64,000 nucleotides of DNA from Riptortus pedestris (lineage: Eukaryota > Arthropoda > Insecta > Hemiptera > Alydidae): NCBI GenBank assembly GCA_019009955.1, contig CM032228.1, positions 209,596,501 to 209,660,500 on the forward strand. Reading direction: 5' to 3'. Position 1 is the stretch's first letter; each line of letters starts with the position of its first letter. Below the pieces are notes generated by a model, which was not told where the DNA came from, searched no databases, and worked only from the letters and a program-made list of their open reading frames with translations. The position numbers were made by a program, and so were the translations under genes. Positions 33,160 to 46,600 of the stretch are shown piece by piece.

Positions 33160-33499
33160 ATTAGAAATAATTGAAATAAAAATCCACACTATGATTGATG
33201 AAGTGACAGCATGTCAACCATAAATAAATCTCAATTGTCATAAGATACATTAGTTTACTCCTAACGCTCTTCGTATTCTGCGCATCGTGCTCGCCCCCTC
33301 CCCCTTTCTGTAGTTTAAACATGTTAAATTGAGATATATAGACCAATTTCCATAACCACATATTTGGTTTCAATCATAGATATAGACAGTAGTATTTCTT
33401 ATAGACCTTAGAAATGGAATATCAAGGAATGAACAGTGTTGGCAGCTGGTTATTTGGTGCAAATAATACATTTGAATTATACTACATTCATACTTTTTA
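33160..33499. other. no recognisable gene
   Basis: AT-rich spacer. Nothing is recognised. Confidence 0.5.
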
Positions 33500-33690
33500 A
33501 GAGCTATTCAAAGAATTTCGTTGAGTACCTTTTTAAACCTTTTGCACGAAACTGCATGTTTTGGTTTCTCACCAAACACTGACGTGGAGAGAGGTTTCGA
33601 AGTATCTGCATAAATGACTTTGTGCGACCAAACATTTCAATGCCAGAGCCATATAGTTCAGGATATGCTAATTAATCGTTAAAACATGGT
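33500..33690 (+). pseudogene. hAT-type transposase C-terminal (dimerisation) relic
   Basis: The plus-strand frame at about 33568-33680 reads FSPNTDVERGFEVSA. It matches the conserved SNAxVERxFS core of the hAT family dimerisation domain, including the TDVERGF hexamer. After one stop it continues as MTLCDQTFQCQSHIVQD. The preceding bases give a broken hydrophobic stretch where LL.. precedes this motif in the family. The DDE catalytic part and terminal inverted repeats are not found. It is an old fragment and the assignment rests on one motif. Confidence 0.4.
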
Positions 33691-33769
33691 GTAGTAACAT
33701 GTGTATTGGATTTTCCTTCTCATCTTGCGAAGCTGTGTAATCTCAATTTTAGTGCAAATGAAATGACAT

Positions 33770-35157
33770 TCTGATATTTTTTTTTCTTTTGTAAATCATG
33801 GGGTTTGTGGTTCTCTGAGGTAAAGAATATTCAAAAAATTGAAAACGTTTGCATTTACTATGATTCATTGGCAACTTACATGCTTGTGCAAGGAATTTTT
33901 AATATAGTTAGCCTCATGAATCAACATTGCTTATGGTGTCAGGTGTTGGTAGGTCTGCTAGGCTTTGTAGCAGAACCATTTCTTCCTCGTGTATATAAAA
34001 AAAAAAAACCAAGAATCTGAAAAACCTAATCACTGTTGCCAAGTACTTAATGAGATGAGTATTAAAAAACATGGGGAGTCTGTTGCAAATGAGATTGTGA
34101 ACTTTGGTCTAACACTCAGACCTGAAGAAGTTCAAGGAAAATAAGTCTTAACTAATGGCAGTAACTACTTTATAAATAGCTAATGGAAAAACAAATTGGG
34201 CATTTTTTAATGGGCTTTATTACATCAGATAATAGAAAGAAACCTGGTAACAATTTTATTGTGCCAGCAACAACACGCGAAGGCCCATCTTCTAGTAGAA
34301 AAAAAAAGTTGGGGCAAATAAGTTGGGTGTTGAAAGTTCCTATTGGTAGCTTTGGATTCATCCTAAAAACATCGTGTGACTAACTGGCCTGAATTTATAC
34401 TTTGTGCTAGATGCTTGTAACTTGATAGAGCTAAAGTAAAATTAATTTAGAGTTGCTAAAAGTTCACTGATGGAAATTAAGGTAAAACCTATTTCGAGTG
34501 TATTGAAAATATTCATAAAATTCAGGAAGAAGTGATGCTTTCGCTGGCTAATAAATCAAATTAATGAGCCTAAGTTATGGACAAAACATAATTAATATAA
34601 TTTTGGCTGCTTCGGTTAGAAGAACACTACAGGACTTGAATTGTGCTGAGAAACAACGCCAGTCTCAGTCTTTTGATTCAAATGGTAACTTTGATCTTTT
34701 GGGTACATTTTTGCGCTGTGAAATTCCATAAATCAGAATATAAAAACCCATAAAGTTCCAAAGTCTATTCATAATTGAAATGAATAGATGCCACTTCGAA
34801 AAAAAAGAAAAAAAAAAGAAAAAACAACACTTAAATTATTTCTTAACCTTGAAGGATGAAAATGGAAAAGAGCTAACAAAACAAGGAGATATGTTCCAAT
34901 ATCAGAATTCCATAGTTTATGGCAGTCGTTGAGATATTCAATAAGCTAGTATTATGGGGGAAAACGAATCGTATAACTCTTCCCAGAATCAATTGGAAAT
35001 GTGTTTTACTTGCAAAGGTCAGGGTTGGATGAAAACAATAAACCGACAACAAATAGTAGTAAGTAGAGAAGTTAAAAGGAAGATTAATTATAACTGTCTC
35101 CAGCTAGGGAAAATCAAATGTGAACATGCCTGTAGAAGATATAGAAATTATTTGTAG
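33770..35157 (+). pseudogene. series of short coding-like patches, unidentified
   Basis: Several consecutive plus-strand patches have coding-like residue content separated by stops. These are 33805-34020 (including LVGLLGFVAEPFLP), about 34045-34143 (NEMSIKKHGESVANEIV and FGLTLRPEEVQGK), 34183-34383 (FITSDNRKKPGNNFIVP), about 34600-34730 (SVRRTLQDLNCAEKQRQ), and 34954-35157 (with CFTCKGQGW and CEHAC). They may come from one decayed transposon or gene, possibly the same as the hAT-like relic upstream. I recognise no family. Confidence 0.2.
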
Positions 35158-36384
35158 GGAGACTTGAATATATTTTTAATGAATATTTCCCATCAGAAAT
35201 TTTCAACAAATAAAAATATATTAAAACAAATATAGCAATCGTCAATTTATAAATGTTTTGTCCAAATGAAATGTTTCTTGATTTTTTTGATTTCATGGAA
35301 AACGTTTCTCTGAGGAGCATGGCATATGTTTTATGAAACTTTATTCAAATGTATTTACATGAAGGTAGAGCCCAACACATTGGGCATAAAAATTTACAAT
35401 GATTGAAACTATTTAACAAGACCTCAAAATATCCTTCTACTGTTTGGCACAGAACCTTTCTTCTGTTGTGAGGTTCCTTTGATAATTACAGTAACATTAG
35501 GGATATTTTCGTTTTAAGACTGTCCTGAAGGAGTACTGAGAGAGACACAAAACATGTAGATATGCTTCAGAAAATTGACTTTTAATTATGGACGATTTTC
35601 TGCCATTTGATCAACTTAAATTTTATTGAAATAGATAGGGACTCGCTAAAGAGTTTTGATCAGTTGGCAAGGTAGTAAATAATTCACAAAATAAAAAAAA
35701 AAAACTAAGTTGGAAGACAAATTATTTAACTCTCTCCTACAAACTTTTAAATGGTTTGAAATAAGGTCCAATACAATACACATTTTGTTGCCACGAAAAA
35801 GAAGATTCTTAAGTAAATAAAGAAAACAAAAGGTTTTCTTCATTATATCCACAAATTGGATTGAATTAATTTATGCGAATTGTTATGATCGCTATATGCA
35901 GTTTTGTAGTGAGATAAAGAAGGACATTTTGCTATCATTCTATAATTGAAAATGGAACACGTTTATACATAAATCAAAAGTTAGTTTAAAAAAGGGAGGA
36001 ATAGTGTTTCTAGAAAATTATCCCAATCGAACAAGCAAGGTTGAAATTTTGAACTTTTTAAGATACAAATTATTATAAACATATGCTTATTAAGCTGGTT
36101 TATATTTTATAAATATTATTTATATCTGTAAGTAAAATAATTGGTTCACTAGATGTTTTCGTCATGAGCTGGTTATACGCAGTTGAATAAATTCATGAAC
36201 ATGGAATATATGCGTATATGTGACAGCTTGACACACCAATTTTCTAATTATGAAATCCTGTCACTCTGAATGATATTTCATGGTCAAATCTTATAACCAA
36301 ATTAATCACGGTATATACGTTTGACAGTCTTGTCAATGTGACGGAAAACTGTAATTGGATTTCAGATTGTAATAAATGTAAGTT
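35158..36384. other. no recognisable gene
   Basis: AT-rich. Nothing is recognised. Confidence 0.5.
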
Positions 36385-36424
36385 GTTTTTTTTTTTTTTT
36401 GTTTTTTTTTTTTTTTTTTTTTTT
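36385..36424. repeat. poly(T) tract
   Basis: About 38 T with a single G interruption. It could be the tail of an antisense retroelement, but no element body is recognised to its right. Confidence 0.85.
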
Positions 36425-36862
36425 AATAGAGTTTGAATATTAAACAGCCCACTGAGTCTTCAATATTCATTGGCATTGGGAATGACATTCTGAATATTCC
36501 CTGCCTCAATAAGTGGTTGCTTAGGAAAAATGAAGGGCCTACATACATGCAGCTAAACAAGCCTACTGTGTACATCCAGAATAATTCGTTCCTCTACTTC
36601 CCAGTTTCCCTAAAAGAAAAAAAAACTAAGGGGCTTAGATTAACGACTTAGCCTAGAAAGAATATTTAGAGCCCCCCTCCCTTTTTTTCAATAAAATATA
36701 ATAGAGTATTCACTTTAAAAGGTGCTCATTTACACCAAACTCTTTTATTATCATAAGTGTAATGGCAACCGACTCAGATATAAACTCCTTTTTCTTCATC
36801 TAAAGCCCGTGGGATAAACAGTGGAGCTCTAAAATAAAAAAAGAGGGGAAAAAAATTAAAAA
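36425..36862. other. no recognisable gene
   Basis: Includes an open frame at 36433-36651 without a recognisable domain. Confidence 0.4.
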
Positions 36863-37187
36863 GTCCATCACGTAGGTGCTGTATAAAATTAGCAGATTTC
36901 ACACAACTGTAGTACGGCACGCCGGTGATCTCATTTCACCATCTATTCTTTATTTCTCCCGTAGTTAAATGCGAATGTAAACAGGTATTAAAATGTTAGT
37001 TACACTTGAGATATTTAGTGTCTGAGGTTCTCTAAGTAGTGTCTGGTCAGCTGTCTGAATAAGATAGTCTGAGGGACATATGGAGAAATCGTTTCGATTT
37101 CGTTTTCATCGATTTCGATTTTTTTTACGAAAACTTCGAAATATAGACACTCTCAATTGCTGATTTCCCTGATGGGGAATATGCTAA
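36863..37187 (+). mobile_element. HINE-like element, large internal deletion
   Basis: Both ends are present and the interior is lost. The start is GTCCATCACGTAGGTGCTGT, then AGCAGATTTCAC. The end is CTCAATTGCTGATTTCCCTG-ATGGGG, then TATGCTAAAA, keeping a mutated terminal palindrome. Total length is about 325 bp. Confidence 0.65.
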
Positions 37188-37450
37188 AATATGTCTGGCA
37201 AGTCTGTGCTTAATTAAATCACGCTGGGGTGACTCAGTTTCAATGTTTTGTGTAACAACCGACCCCCCCCCCGCCATCAGTGAACCAAGTGACAGTATAC
37301 TCTTGTGCTGAAGATGACTGATAGTGGAGAGGACCCTCTGATTGGCAGGTACAATCTGGGGTGACTCAGTGGCCTCTCCCAAGACTGGTCGATATGGCCA
37401 GACCTGTGTCGTCACCAATTCTCTTCTCTGACGTCTGGAAACTACCAGTG
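37188..37450. other. GC-richer patch, unidentified
   Basis: Contains C-runs at about 37264-37272 and is open on the minus strand for 97 codons (37418-37125), but that frame runs into HINE-like DNA and has no recognisable domain. It is probably unique sequence. Confidence 0.25.
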
Positions 37451-37784
37451 TCTGTGCACTTTCATGTCAGATTCATTTGGAAATAAATACAAGTTAAATA
37501 AACATTTCATCAGGCTTGCACCAATGGACTAGATCTCTCTGAACGAACAAGGGACCCCCCGTACGAGATGTACATCAACAAATATAAGTAATGTTCTTAA
37601 ACTGACTTATTTTCTTCAGTTAACTTAGGTCATGAGTGTTAATGGCCTCCTCAGTTCGTTTCAACAGCTTTAAAGAGTTACTTCGTAATTAAAATGAAGT
37701 TGTCCCTGAAGAGGTAAAACTGTTTAGACTACGAACATGCAGGGCAAATTTAAAATTAAAGTCACAAAGAAAGCAAAGAGTATT
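37451..37784. other. no recognisable feature
   Basis: Spacer. Nothing is recognised. Confidence 0.5.
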
Positions 37785-37950
37785 ATTAAGGCCGATTCCT
37801 ACGTAGGCAATAGGAATTTATTTAGTGACGAACTCATTGAATAAAATCCTTATTCCCACCATTGCTAGTAAAGGCTGGTAACCTGTAGATAACCCGTCCC
37901 AATTAGCCAAAGTTGTAAAAAGTGGACGTTAATAAATAATAATAATAAAG
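37785..37950 (+). mobile_element. SINE, head-deleted, with 3' tail
   Basis: GGCAATAGGAATTTATTTAG, then AAGGCTGGTAACCTGTAGAT and AACCCGTCCCAATTAGCC. It then runs to AAAAGTGGACGTTAATAAAT and an (ATA)n tail. This copy shows the SINE 3' terminus most clearly. Confidence 0.75.
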
Positions 37951-40439
37951 TGGGCGATAATAAGTAGCAAACAAAAAAATGTTAAAAAAACATTATATTC
38001 AATATATGTTTTTAGTTTATTTAAAACAATATGAACACTAAGAAAAAATGAAAAATGTTTAGTAATGCTACTTCTGAAATCTTGAATGCTTTATTACAGA
38101 CGTCTACAACCAAAATTTTGATTTGATAATTTGGGCTACACATAGACAAAATGGCTTGTATAATTCTTTGGTTGTAAGAACACTACGAAAGCGAATCTTA
38201 AAATTGAAACTAGATTTCAGGATTATGCTTTCCGATCGTGCCAAAGTATCATGATCAGGAAATCACGTGAGTATGCATGGGGATCAATTGAAGATGTAAA
38301 CATAAATTTGCAAACAATCTCATATGAGATTTAACCTTCTAAGAGAAATGTCTAATGTTACGTCTGTAATGTTAGTTCAGGTAAGGAATACTAGTAGTGT
38401 AATATTTTTCAAAAGTAACAGTTTGTCGGGGAGGTTTTACTAATGGGCTAGAGAAATAACGACCAGGCAAGAGGGTTGCACCTCTTGTTAAAATTAACTA
38501 ACACCCTTCTAAAACGCCTTACACCAAAGGGTAAAATGAAATGTATATTAGGTAGTCCTTGCATAGTTTGGACCTCAATCAATTTGTGCTTTTGCCATTC
38601 CGGGCACCTATCCTCCACAAGTCCCCCTTCGGGCCTTCCACCACGCTCACCTGTGATACATATCTGTTTCTTTCTGAGGATGATCCTCTGAGAATGCTGC
38701 TCTTTAGAATATATCTTCCTTAGGCCTCCTTGCTTCCAGTCTATTCTTCTTAATAGTTAGGATGGTGACTGATTCACGATAGAAACTCATATGCTTGGCT
38801 CAGCATCTGCTTCTGGAGTAAAGTTTCAAAGTACTATTTTTCATTGCCATACATAACTCTTTTATACTGCTCTTCATTGCATATTTTTTAGCTTGCATAT
38901 TTCTTGGATGAAGATGCATCAGATTTCTGTAATCTTTAGGGATTTTATATGTGCTACCGCACTGTTGGGCGTTGGTCTGTTTACATTTTCCCTTTTACTT
39001 TTCGTTTTCCAAACTTATTTTAAGTCCCAGATCTTACACTACACATTTGAAATCTTCCACAGAAGTATCTAGTTTAAATTAATAAATGTAATATTTTTCA
39101 TTAAAATTAACATCTTATATAACCGACTTAATTATGCATAAACTAACAGGGAGTTACAAAATGTAACAATGCTCCGAGAAAATTATAGTAAATAGTCTAT
39201 ATGAAATGACACGTTGGATGACAGAACAATTGCAAACAAAACATTTAGCCAGAACATTTAATTGAGTAATTACAAAACTGAAAGTGTTAATAATCGTATC
39301 ATACCCCAGACAAAAAAAAAAAATAGATGGGATGTCAGTCTAAGGAGGGATATTAATCCATTATAAATGACGGTATTTATAATTATAAATGAAAGGAGTA
39401 TAGACCAACTCTGAATATTTTCGGCAGCTTTTCTGTAGTGTGAAAATAAATACAAATATTTGAATTTCATGTAGATATAATCCGTGCCATATTAATGAGG
39501 CTTTATGGAGATTTGACAGCTGTTGAATATGAAGAAATGTGTTCGAATATTTTCCTATAATATATAAACGCTCGGTGCTCCAGGAGATGTTGACGGTTTC
39601 CAAATCGTGATCCCGAGCATGCAGACTGCAACCGACCTCAGAGCGAAGTGAAGGGGAAAGTTTTGCACAATTCTGATAGACCTTTGTTAAGGAGAAAGTC
39701 TATGTGTATTGCATACGAACGAACTGTGTGACACGCTCTTTTCCTCCTCTGCTTTAGCCCCGATTAGCATATTAAAGAACCTAAAGTGTATTTTAAAGGT
39801 TGGGAATGTCATAATGTTGGTTAAGAAAATAAACCATCATTGACATTAAGAAAAGGGTTTAGTTTTCAAACTCAAATGACAAAAACCGCAAAGTAGAAAG
39901 AAAATATAAAACCTGAAAAAAAAATAAGGCTGGGTCATTAGGAGCAGAAGGTTGAGCGAACACATTCACAAACCGTTTACAAAACACACTGGGAATACTA
40001 TTATATTGGCTGAACTTACTAAAATTAAGTAAAATAGAATAAGGGAAAAAAATCTTCTTGTCTGACAGTTACTTTTATAAGAAGAGCATATTTAAAACAA
40101 ATAATTAATTGAATCACTGATATATGCGATTAAAATTTCCCAGAGGGGAAAAATTCTTGCTGTCTAACTAAATAAAAAAAATTGAATAAAACCTGTAAAT
40201 CCAATTTAATCAATAGACGCGTTATATCAGGTCTCGTTTAGTAAATCTTGTGTTCACAAATGGACAGCTTTCAATTTATTTTTAAACTGTATTGGCCTGG
40301 GTACGTATGCAGATTTCTGAGTGTTGGAATGGAACAAGAAGGGCTATACGTATAATTAAAATAATACAAATAAACACATAATTAAAAAAAAAATAGCCCT
40401 TAAAATATTGAAAATGTCATATGTTATTGATGTAACATC
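37951..40439. other. no recognisable gene
   Basis: Two patches of balanced composition (38540-39010; 39590-39770) lack recognisable frames. The rest is AT-rich. Confidence 0.4.
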
Positions 40440-40600
40440 TAGCTGTGTACCCGACATTTCAATTGAAATGGACTAAGAGGAAGGAGGGGGATATTGAGGT
40501 GGGGGATACAAATTGAAAGAAGATTGGTTATCATAAAAAAAATCCATAAATTATGTTTTATGACAATATTTGTAATTTGTGTTTTTTAATGTAACTTAAG
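40440..40600 (+). mobile_element. HINE-like subfamily B fragment
   Basis: AGCTGTGTACCCGACATTTC, AATTGAAATGGACTAAGAGG and CATAAATTATGTTTTATGAC align in order with the body of the copy at 11398-11805. Confidence 0.5.
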
Positions 40601-41594
40601 GATATAAACAATGACTATAAAGTGCAGTCAACCTCCTTGATTTCTACATTTTCAGTGACAAAATAATGACAAAAGACCTAGTTGTCTATATCCTCATATA
40701 CAACTTGTAAATCGGACAAGGCAGGTGATGTATTAATGGTGTACTTAATAAACTGTCTAACAGTTCTCAGGTCGAGTGAAATTCTCAACTCTCACTGAAG
40801 CATTTCTTTTTGAATTGTCGCACGGAGAAGGCAATGGAAATCACTGCAAGTCCTTGAAATACTCTTTCTACCCTTGTTATTTTCTGTATAAACCAAGACT
40901 TCATGTTCCCGGGGACAAACAACTTGTGGAGCTTTAGAAAACAACAACAATCTATCCCTACACACAAATATTCCTTTTTCCTAGTTTATAATCGTATTTG
41001 GAATTCACAAAACGTTTATGTAGAGAATTAATGTGCATTAACAATTAATAGTATTTGTGGAAAGAGCTGTTAACAGTAAATAGCACAGCAATTACATGAG
41101 CACTGTTATTTAGCTATTAGTCAGAAATGACCAGAAAGCGAGGTGTTAATGTACTAGGGAAGGTCGGTCATCACTACCTTGGAGGTTATTCCTTGTTTTC
41201 TAGCTATTATCAAGGCCAGGGATATCCTTGTTGTGTCCTGCCTATTCCAATTTTCAGGGTTCGCCGCTGTAAATGTCTCTCGCATTTGGACCGTAAACTA
41301 ATACTAATAGTAGAGATATCATTAATATAAGTACAAAAGTCAAGAGGTATTCGAAATGCACTTCCTCACTGATACGATTCACAGCAAAGGACAGTTGGCT
41401 ACCACATCTCACCTTAAATCCTCTTTTTCCCTTTGTAAATGCCTGAAGAAAGGAATACTTGGTAATGAAGCTGTGTATAAAGTAAATGTTGACACCTTTT
41501 AGATAAACGGTCCCTACTAGCTCAGTAAAATAAGCTGTACGTCAATAGATAACATATTTAAATGCATCTCATTTGCTTAGATAAAAAAATTAAG
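40601..41594. other. no recognisable gene
   Basis: Includes an open frame of 67 codons at 41127-41330 in a patch of balanced composition, not recognised. Confidence 0.4.
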
Positions 41595-41650
41595 TAGCTT
41601 GTAAATAACCTGACCCGCATAGCCGAAGTTCCAGAAAGAAAATAATAAAT
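41595..41650 (+). mobile_element. SINE 3'-end fragment
   Basis: GTAGCTTGTAAATAACCTGA, then CCCGCATAGCCGAAGTTCC and an A-rich (AATA) tail. This matches only the last ~50 bp of the SINE. Confidence 0.45.
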
Positions 41651-43471
41651 AAAACTAAGTCCTATGCGTTAGAGCTTAGAGGGTTACGTGAACTGGGATA
41701 AAATTTAATATAAAAAAAAAACATATAATTAAGATAGTAATTGAGAAACGTTTTTAAAAATATATATTAATATTAGATAGCCCTAATTAAATGTGAAAAG
41801 CCTACAAGCATTATTATATTCTTGAATTTCGTAACATAATTGTTTATTTTTTTAAATTTTATTGATGTGTCTCTAAATTTAATGTAATTTCCTACAATAG
41901 TTACAAACATTATTATGTTTTCTTTTTTTGTTTTTTTAAGCATTTACAAAGAGAACTTCATTGGCTTAACTTAACCAATTATTATATTAAAAAAACACTG
42001 AGAATTGTTTCATTGACTTGAACATGGTCTTTAATAATGCAGTTTGACGCGACCACAGGAATTATATGTCTTAAAGCTTAATAGAAAAGAAAGGTATATT
42101 AACAGCACAGAATGTTCTAGAGCAATAGAGAACACGTGATATGTGACACGGTGGAAGGAACTCTGTTGGTTGGTAAAAGAAAAGAAAAGGAACGAAGGAA
42201 AATAAAACTAAAAGAAATATGAAGTTGAAAATCCAGTTTGTAATAAGCCTTAACCTTCCTTTTTCTCTTGCAGTTTTTAGTCTTTTTATTTTGTGCCTCG
42301 TTCTGCCTCCTTTGCAAATTTTCAATTATTAATTCAATTATCAAACTCATGGTTCAATTTTTTTAAACACAAATTTGAAAAGGACTATTTACAAATTTTA
42401 TCCAGCAAAATTTGGAGCCATGTTTTGCAGGGAACGTTATAAAAGGGGGTAAACCAAGAGATAAACGTTTTCTATTACTTTTTAATACAAGGTTTATGTT
42501 TGAATAATTACTTTGTATTCAAAATTACTGCATTAAATGTTTAGTAAGAAGCCAACATATAGATTAATAAATCGCTCTCCATCTTTCACAGTTTATATTC
42601 ACTACTTACCTCAAGTCTTATATAATTGGGCCGTGCCTTTTTAAATCTCAAAACTATTTTTAAACATTTTGGAATATATAATAGTTTATCCTAAAGACAA
42701 TGAGCTTTCTCGAAAGCCTACCATCTCGATGTTCAAGCCTCAGGACGTCACTTCAGAATTTCTACAACACATTTTATCTACCTATACAAAGCATGTACTT
42801 TTCAAATATACAGGTTGAATAATTAAAGTTTCGTTCTAAATATTGCTGACTGGTTTGCATTACCCGCTTAATTGCTCAAATCTATATATGAAAGGATGGA
42901 TCAAGTTCATCGCTTTGTATTTAATAAAGGTAATATAAACATGATAAACAACACCACATACAAATATAACTGGGAAGAGTTGAACTGACTTGTTTCCATT
43001 CAACCAAAAGATGTTTGTGTCTGAACAAGGTTCAGGATGTAATTTTGAGGCTTTCAAAACTAAAAGCTACATAACGCGCTACAAAGGTAAGCGCTTTGGG
43101 GAAGGATCTCCTTAATAAACTCCTTTATTGCTTTAGTAAAACATTAATGAACCTTATTAGTACTAACTCAATTGAATAAGGAAGAGCCCAGAGGTATTCT
43201 GGCCCAATTTCGAAACCAGTTTCATACTACGCATTTCTTGACGCCAGCCCGGCTCAAAATAGTAATTATGAGGCATTCCTCAAGATTTCTCAAGAGTTCG
43301 AAATTGTTCTCTCTTTTCTAGGTGTAGATATACTATAGAAGTTACTAAACATTAATTCAAAATGGAATCAATTTTTGAAGAATATACATTTTTGCATATG
43401 AATTGAAGGACAAAAGATAATTTGTTTAACACATACTATTAATTCTCTTCACATTTTTCAATATTGGAAGC
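41651..43471. other. no recognisable gene
   Basis: AT-rich. Nothing is recognised. Confidence 0.45.
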
Positions 43472-43666
43472 CGCTTCAGTATTTATATGAAGCTGTTTCA
43501 GGAGATGTACAGTATTACCCAACATATAACTATACTACCTTCCACTCAAAGAACTCCGTCAGTACTAACCAAAAGTTGTTTTGACCATTCGGTGGAAATT
43601 AGTATAGGTATATATTAGGGTTGGGTTGTAAATCTCCTGAAGAGGCTTCACATAAAGTGAAACACG
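43472..43666. repeat. imperfect 195-bp palindrome (foldback or MITE-like)
   Basis: The left arm (43472-43547, with TATATGAAGCTGTTTCAGGA and CCCAACATATAACTATACTA) is matched by the reverse complement of the right arm (43591-43666, TTATGTGAAGCCTCTTCAGG and ACCCTAATATATACCTATAC). The arms are about 75 nt and the loop about 43 nt. Only one copy was seen in the window. It would fold into a single long hairpin if transcribed. Confidence 0.75.
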
Positions 43667-46600
43667 TATAGAGAATTAAAAATTATGCTTAAGAAGAGGA
43701 GTGAGTGTCAACCAGATGGCCTTCTACCGTTCAATCCCTATTGGAATGAGATAATCACATAGGATACATATCAACAATAAAAAAAAGGGGGGGCTTTTCT
43801 GAAACCAGATATCATCTAAGACAATCATGGAGAGAGAAAAAAAGGAATAACTATGTCACTCGATGTCCATTTCAAAGGAAACCGTGTTCATAATTCTGGA
43901 AAGTTTTATGCCCCATACTAATGCAAAAGTGACTTTTTTATTGCACAATATAAATTCCATATAACTCAAATTCATTCTTTCCAAAGAATGCGTTTAAAAT
44001 TGTTCAGCTGGAGAAGGTGTCATTGATAACTTAAAAAACACAATAGGAAACATCTATTTTTATGTGGAAAAAACTCAAACAGAATTAAAAGCAGATACAA
44101 TTGATTGTTATATGAGCCTCTAAATACTTCAAGTTAACATACGTTAAGTTAAGGTTATGTGGCTTGAATTTTCCTTGATGTTAAATGATAATTGACTAAC
44201 GTACTAAATAGTAGTAGTTGTAAAAGTAAGTTAGAACAAACGAATAAAATATACTTCTTGCTAAGCTATGTGAGTATGTTTATGTGCTGCTCTGACATGC
44301 ACACTGTCATATACTGTAACTTAGACTCATTAACTTTCAAACAAAGTTTAAGTTTCCAAGTATTAACTGAGACACGTCCAAAGTTTTGAAATGTTCTGTT
44401 TAACACTAAGTTCATTTGAATTGTTTCTTCACATTTTGAAAGCATCCCTTACCTGGCTCGACAGAATATTGTGTATGTAAAATTGTAGGTTACCAAGGCA
44501 ATGTTACAATAGGCTACATTGATTAGTTCAAATACTATTCCTCGTCAAATACAATTCGCTATAACTGGGCCAGTCAAATTAAGGAGCTACTTGTTAAAAG
44601 AATTTCTTCAATATTTGTCTTATCCAAGATCCAGCTCTAGTATACTAATTATTGATGCCCACAGAGACAAGCCATTGAATGATGATGCCAATAAAAAAAC
44701 CGCGACAAGTTATATCAGTTTCTACAAAAACATTCATATAACAGCAGTAACCACTCAAGAATACCTTGCCAGAAATGTCCAACTTACAATGAAATATTTC
44801 AGTTAAGGACATAAAGCAACTACATAAAATATTCCATTGACCTAAAAGTAAACGCCTATTATGTAATTTGGACGACTGCGAAAACATTCATTATTTATGT
44901 TTATATCAAACTTTATATAGTCCAATGGGAGCCAAATATTTTTAAGACAGAAACACAAATACAATATCTTTGTTTTATTTCCAAAGAAAACCAAGAAATT
45001 GATTTTCTCAAAACACTCAGCAGCAATGACAAACGTGAATAAACAATATATGTGGTGAACATCTTGAAATATCGTTCATTTGTTCTTAATGAATAATTGT
45101 AAATTATATTTTTTATTTATTTATTAAATTAATTTTATCCCTCGTGCAATTTTTTGTCATTATTTTTACATCAATATCAAATTCATATTAAGACTGCGTG
45201 TCTTATTTATGTTGGAAAGGAAATATTACACATAGTTTTGAACGTAAAAGGTTTCTATTTAATATTTTTTTTTGTATTTATAGTTCCATTATTTTGCTTT
45301 GTATAATTTTATTTATTTATTAATTTATGGAAGTGCAGTTATGTATGTATACAAGTTTTTATTTTTTCTTTAAAATAACCTGACAACTAACAAATATACA
45401 ACTTCAACTCCTTTACTAAGGGGAAATCCTGCCAAGCCAGAAAACTATCTATCTATCTGTGCACGTTTGAAGTTTTCTTTATAAATGTTAAATTTCTACA
45501 CTTAGTCATTTAGCTTTCCGTCAGTAAATGAGTAACTGCATTTAGATGTTCCTGCGTTCATTTAAACTTGTCAAAGTTAAAGATACATTTAACTTCTGAT
45601 CCAGACGCCACATCTTCGTAAGCAGTCATTATAACATATCCAACAAAATCAGTACTTAATAGGTAGATACTCTCAATAGATCAAAAGATAACTCCTATTT
45701 TATAGAAATTTCATATTTGGAAGGAAGGAGGTTAAAAATTTACTGATTTACGCATGACCACTCAGTAACATGCTAACAGAATTTTATAAAACACAAAACA
45801 TTAATTGAAGGGTTCTCTCTATAAAGATTCTAAATGACTATTTGAAAAGTATTTTTGAATAGAAAAAAAATCATTCATTTTCCATAGAGATTAACGTTTT
45901 TCCAATATATGATTGCGCTCCGTAACGGTTTCGAAATAGATTAACCAAAATACCTTTAGAAACTGTTACTGTTAGAGTATCTATGAAAAGAACTTTATAG
46001 AAAGTGCTTTTCAATTTTTTTACACAATTTAAACTAAGAGATAGAAAACCAAACTTACCCAGATGACTATCCAAATTAGAAACTTTTAGCCTAAGGCAAT
46101 ATTTTGTATTTTTTTAGCTATTGTTTTTATCCTAATTTGATTTAACTTTTTTTTCAATCATACATGTTGGGTCATTACCACATAAATTGACTTCTACTTC
46201 ATTCATGAAATTATATTGTAAGATAAGTCAATAGTAATTTTCCAATACTCTGTGAAGTGGTAGTTCATTATTAAAACACTTGATCATACTATGATTCGTA
46301 TATAACAGTTTTTACCAATTATGTTTATTAGTAAACTAAACTTCTTAAATCATAGTTGTTATAAATTTCTTTATTATCAAAGTGAGTTTTAACAGTATCG
46401 ACTCACACAGTAGCATAGCACTTGGAAGTCAAAGCACATGTCAAATAATTATCCAAAATATTTTTGTACATCCAATTTGTAGAAAAAATAAATAAAACGC
46501 ACAGTTATTTTAAAAAATTACGGTTGGAAAAGAGACTATTTTTTTTTGTAATTTGACGTCCAGTATAGGGTCATCTAAACACAACAAAAAGAAGTAGTTA

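Noticed and set aside
37125..37418. 97-codon minus-strand open frame
   Set aside because: It runs into the HINE-like 3' end, and its unique part has no recognisable domain.
44519..44806. 95-codon plus-strand open frame
   Set aside because: Kept only as a note: no ATG-led start, no known domain, AT-rich codons, and an overlapping antisense frame of similar length.
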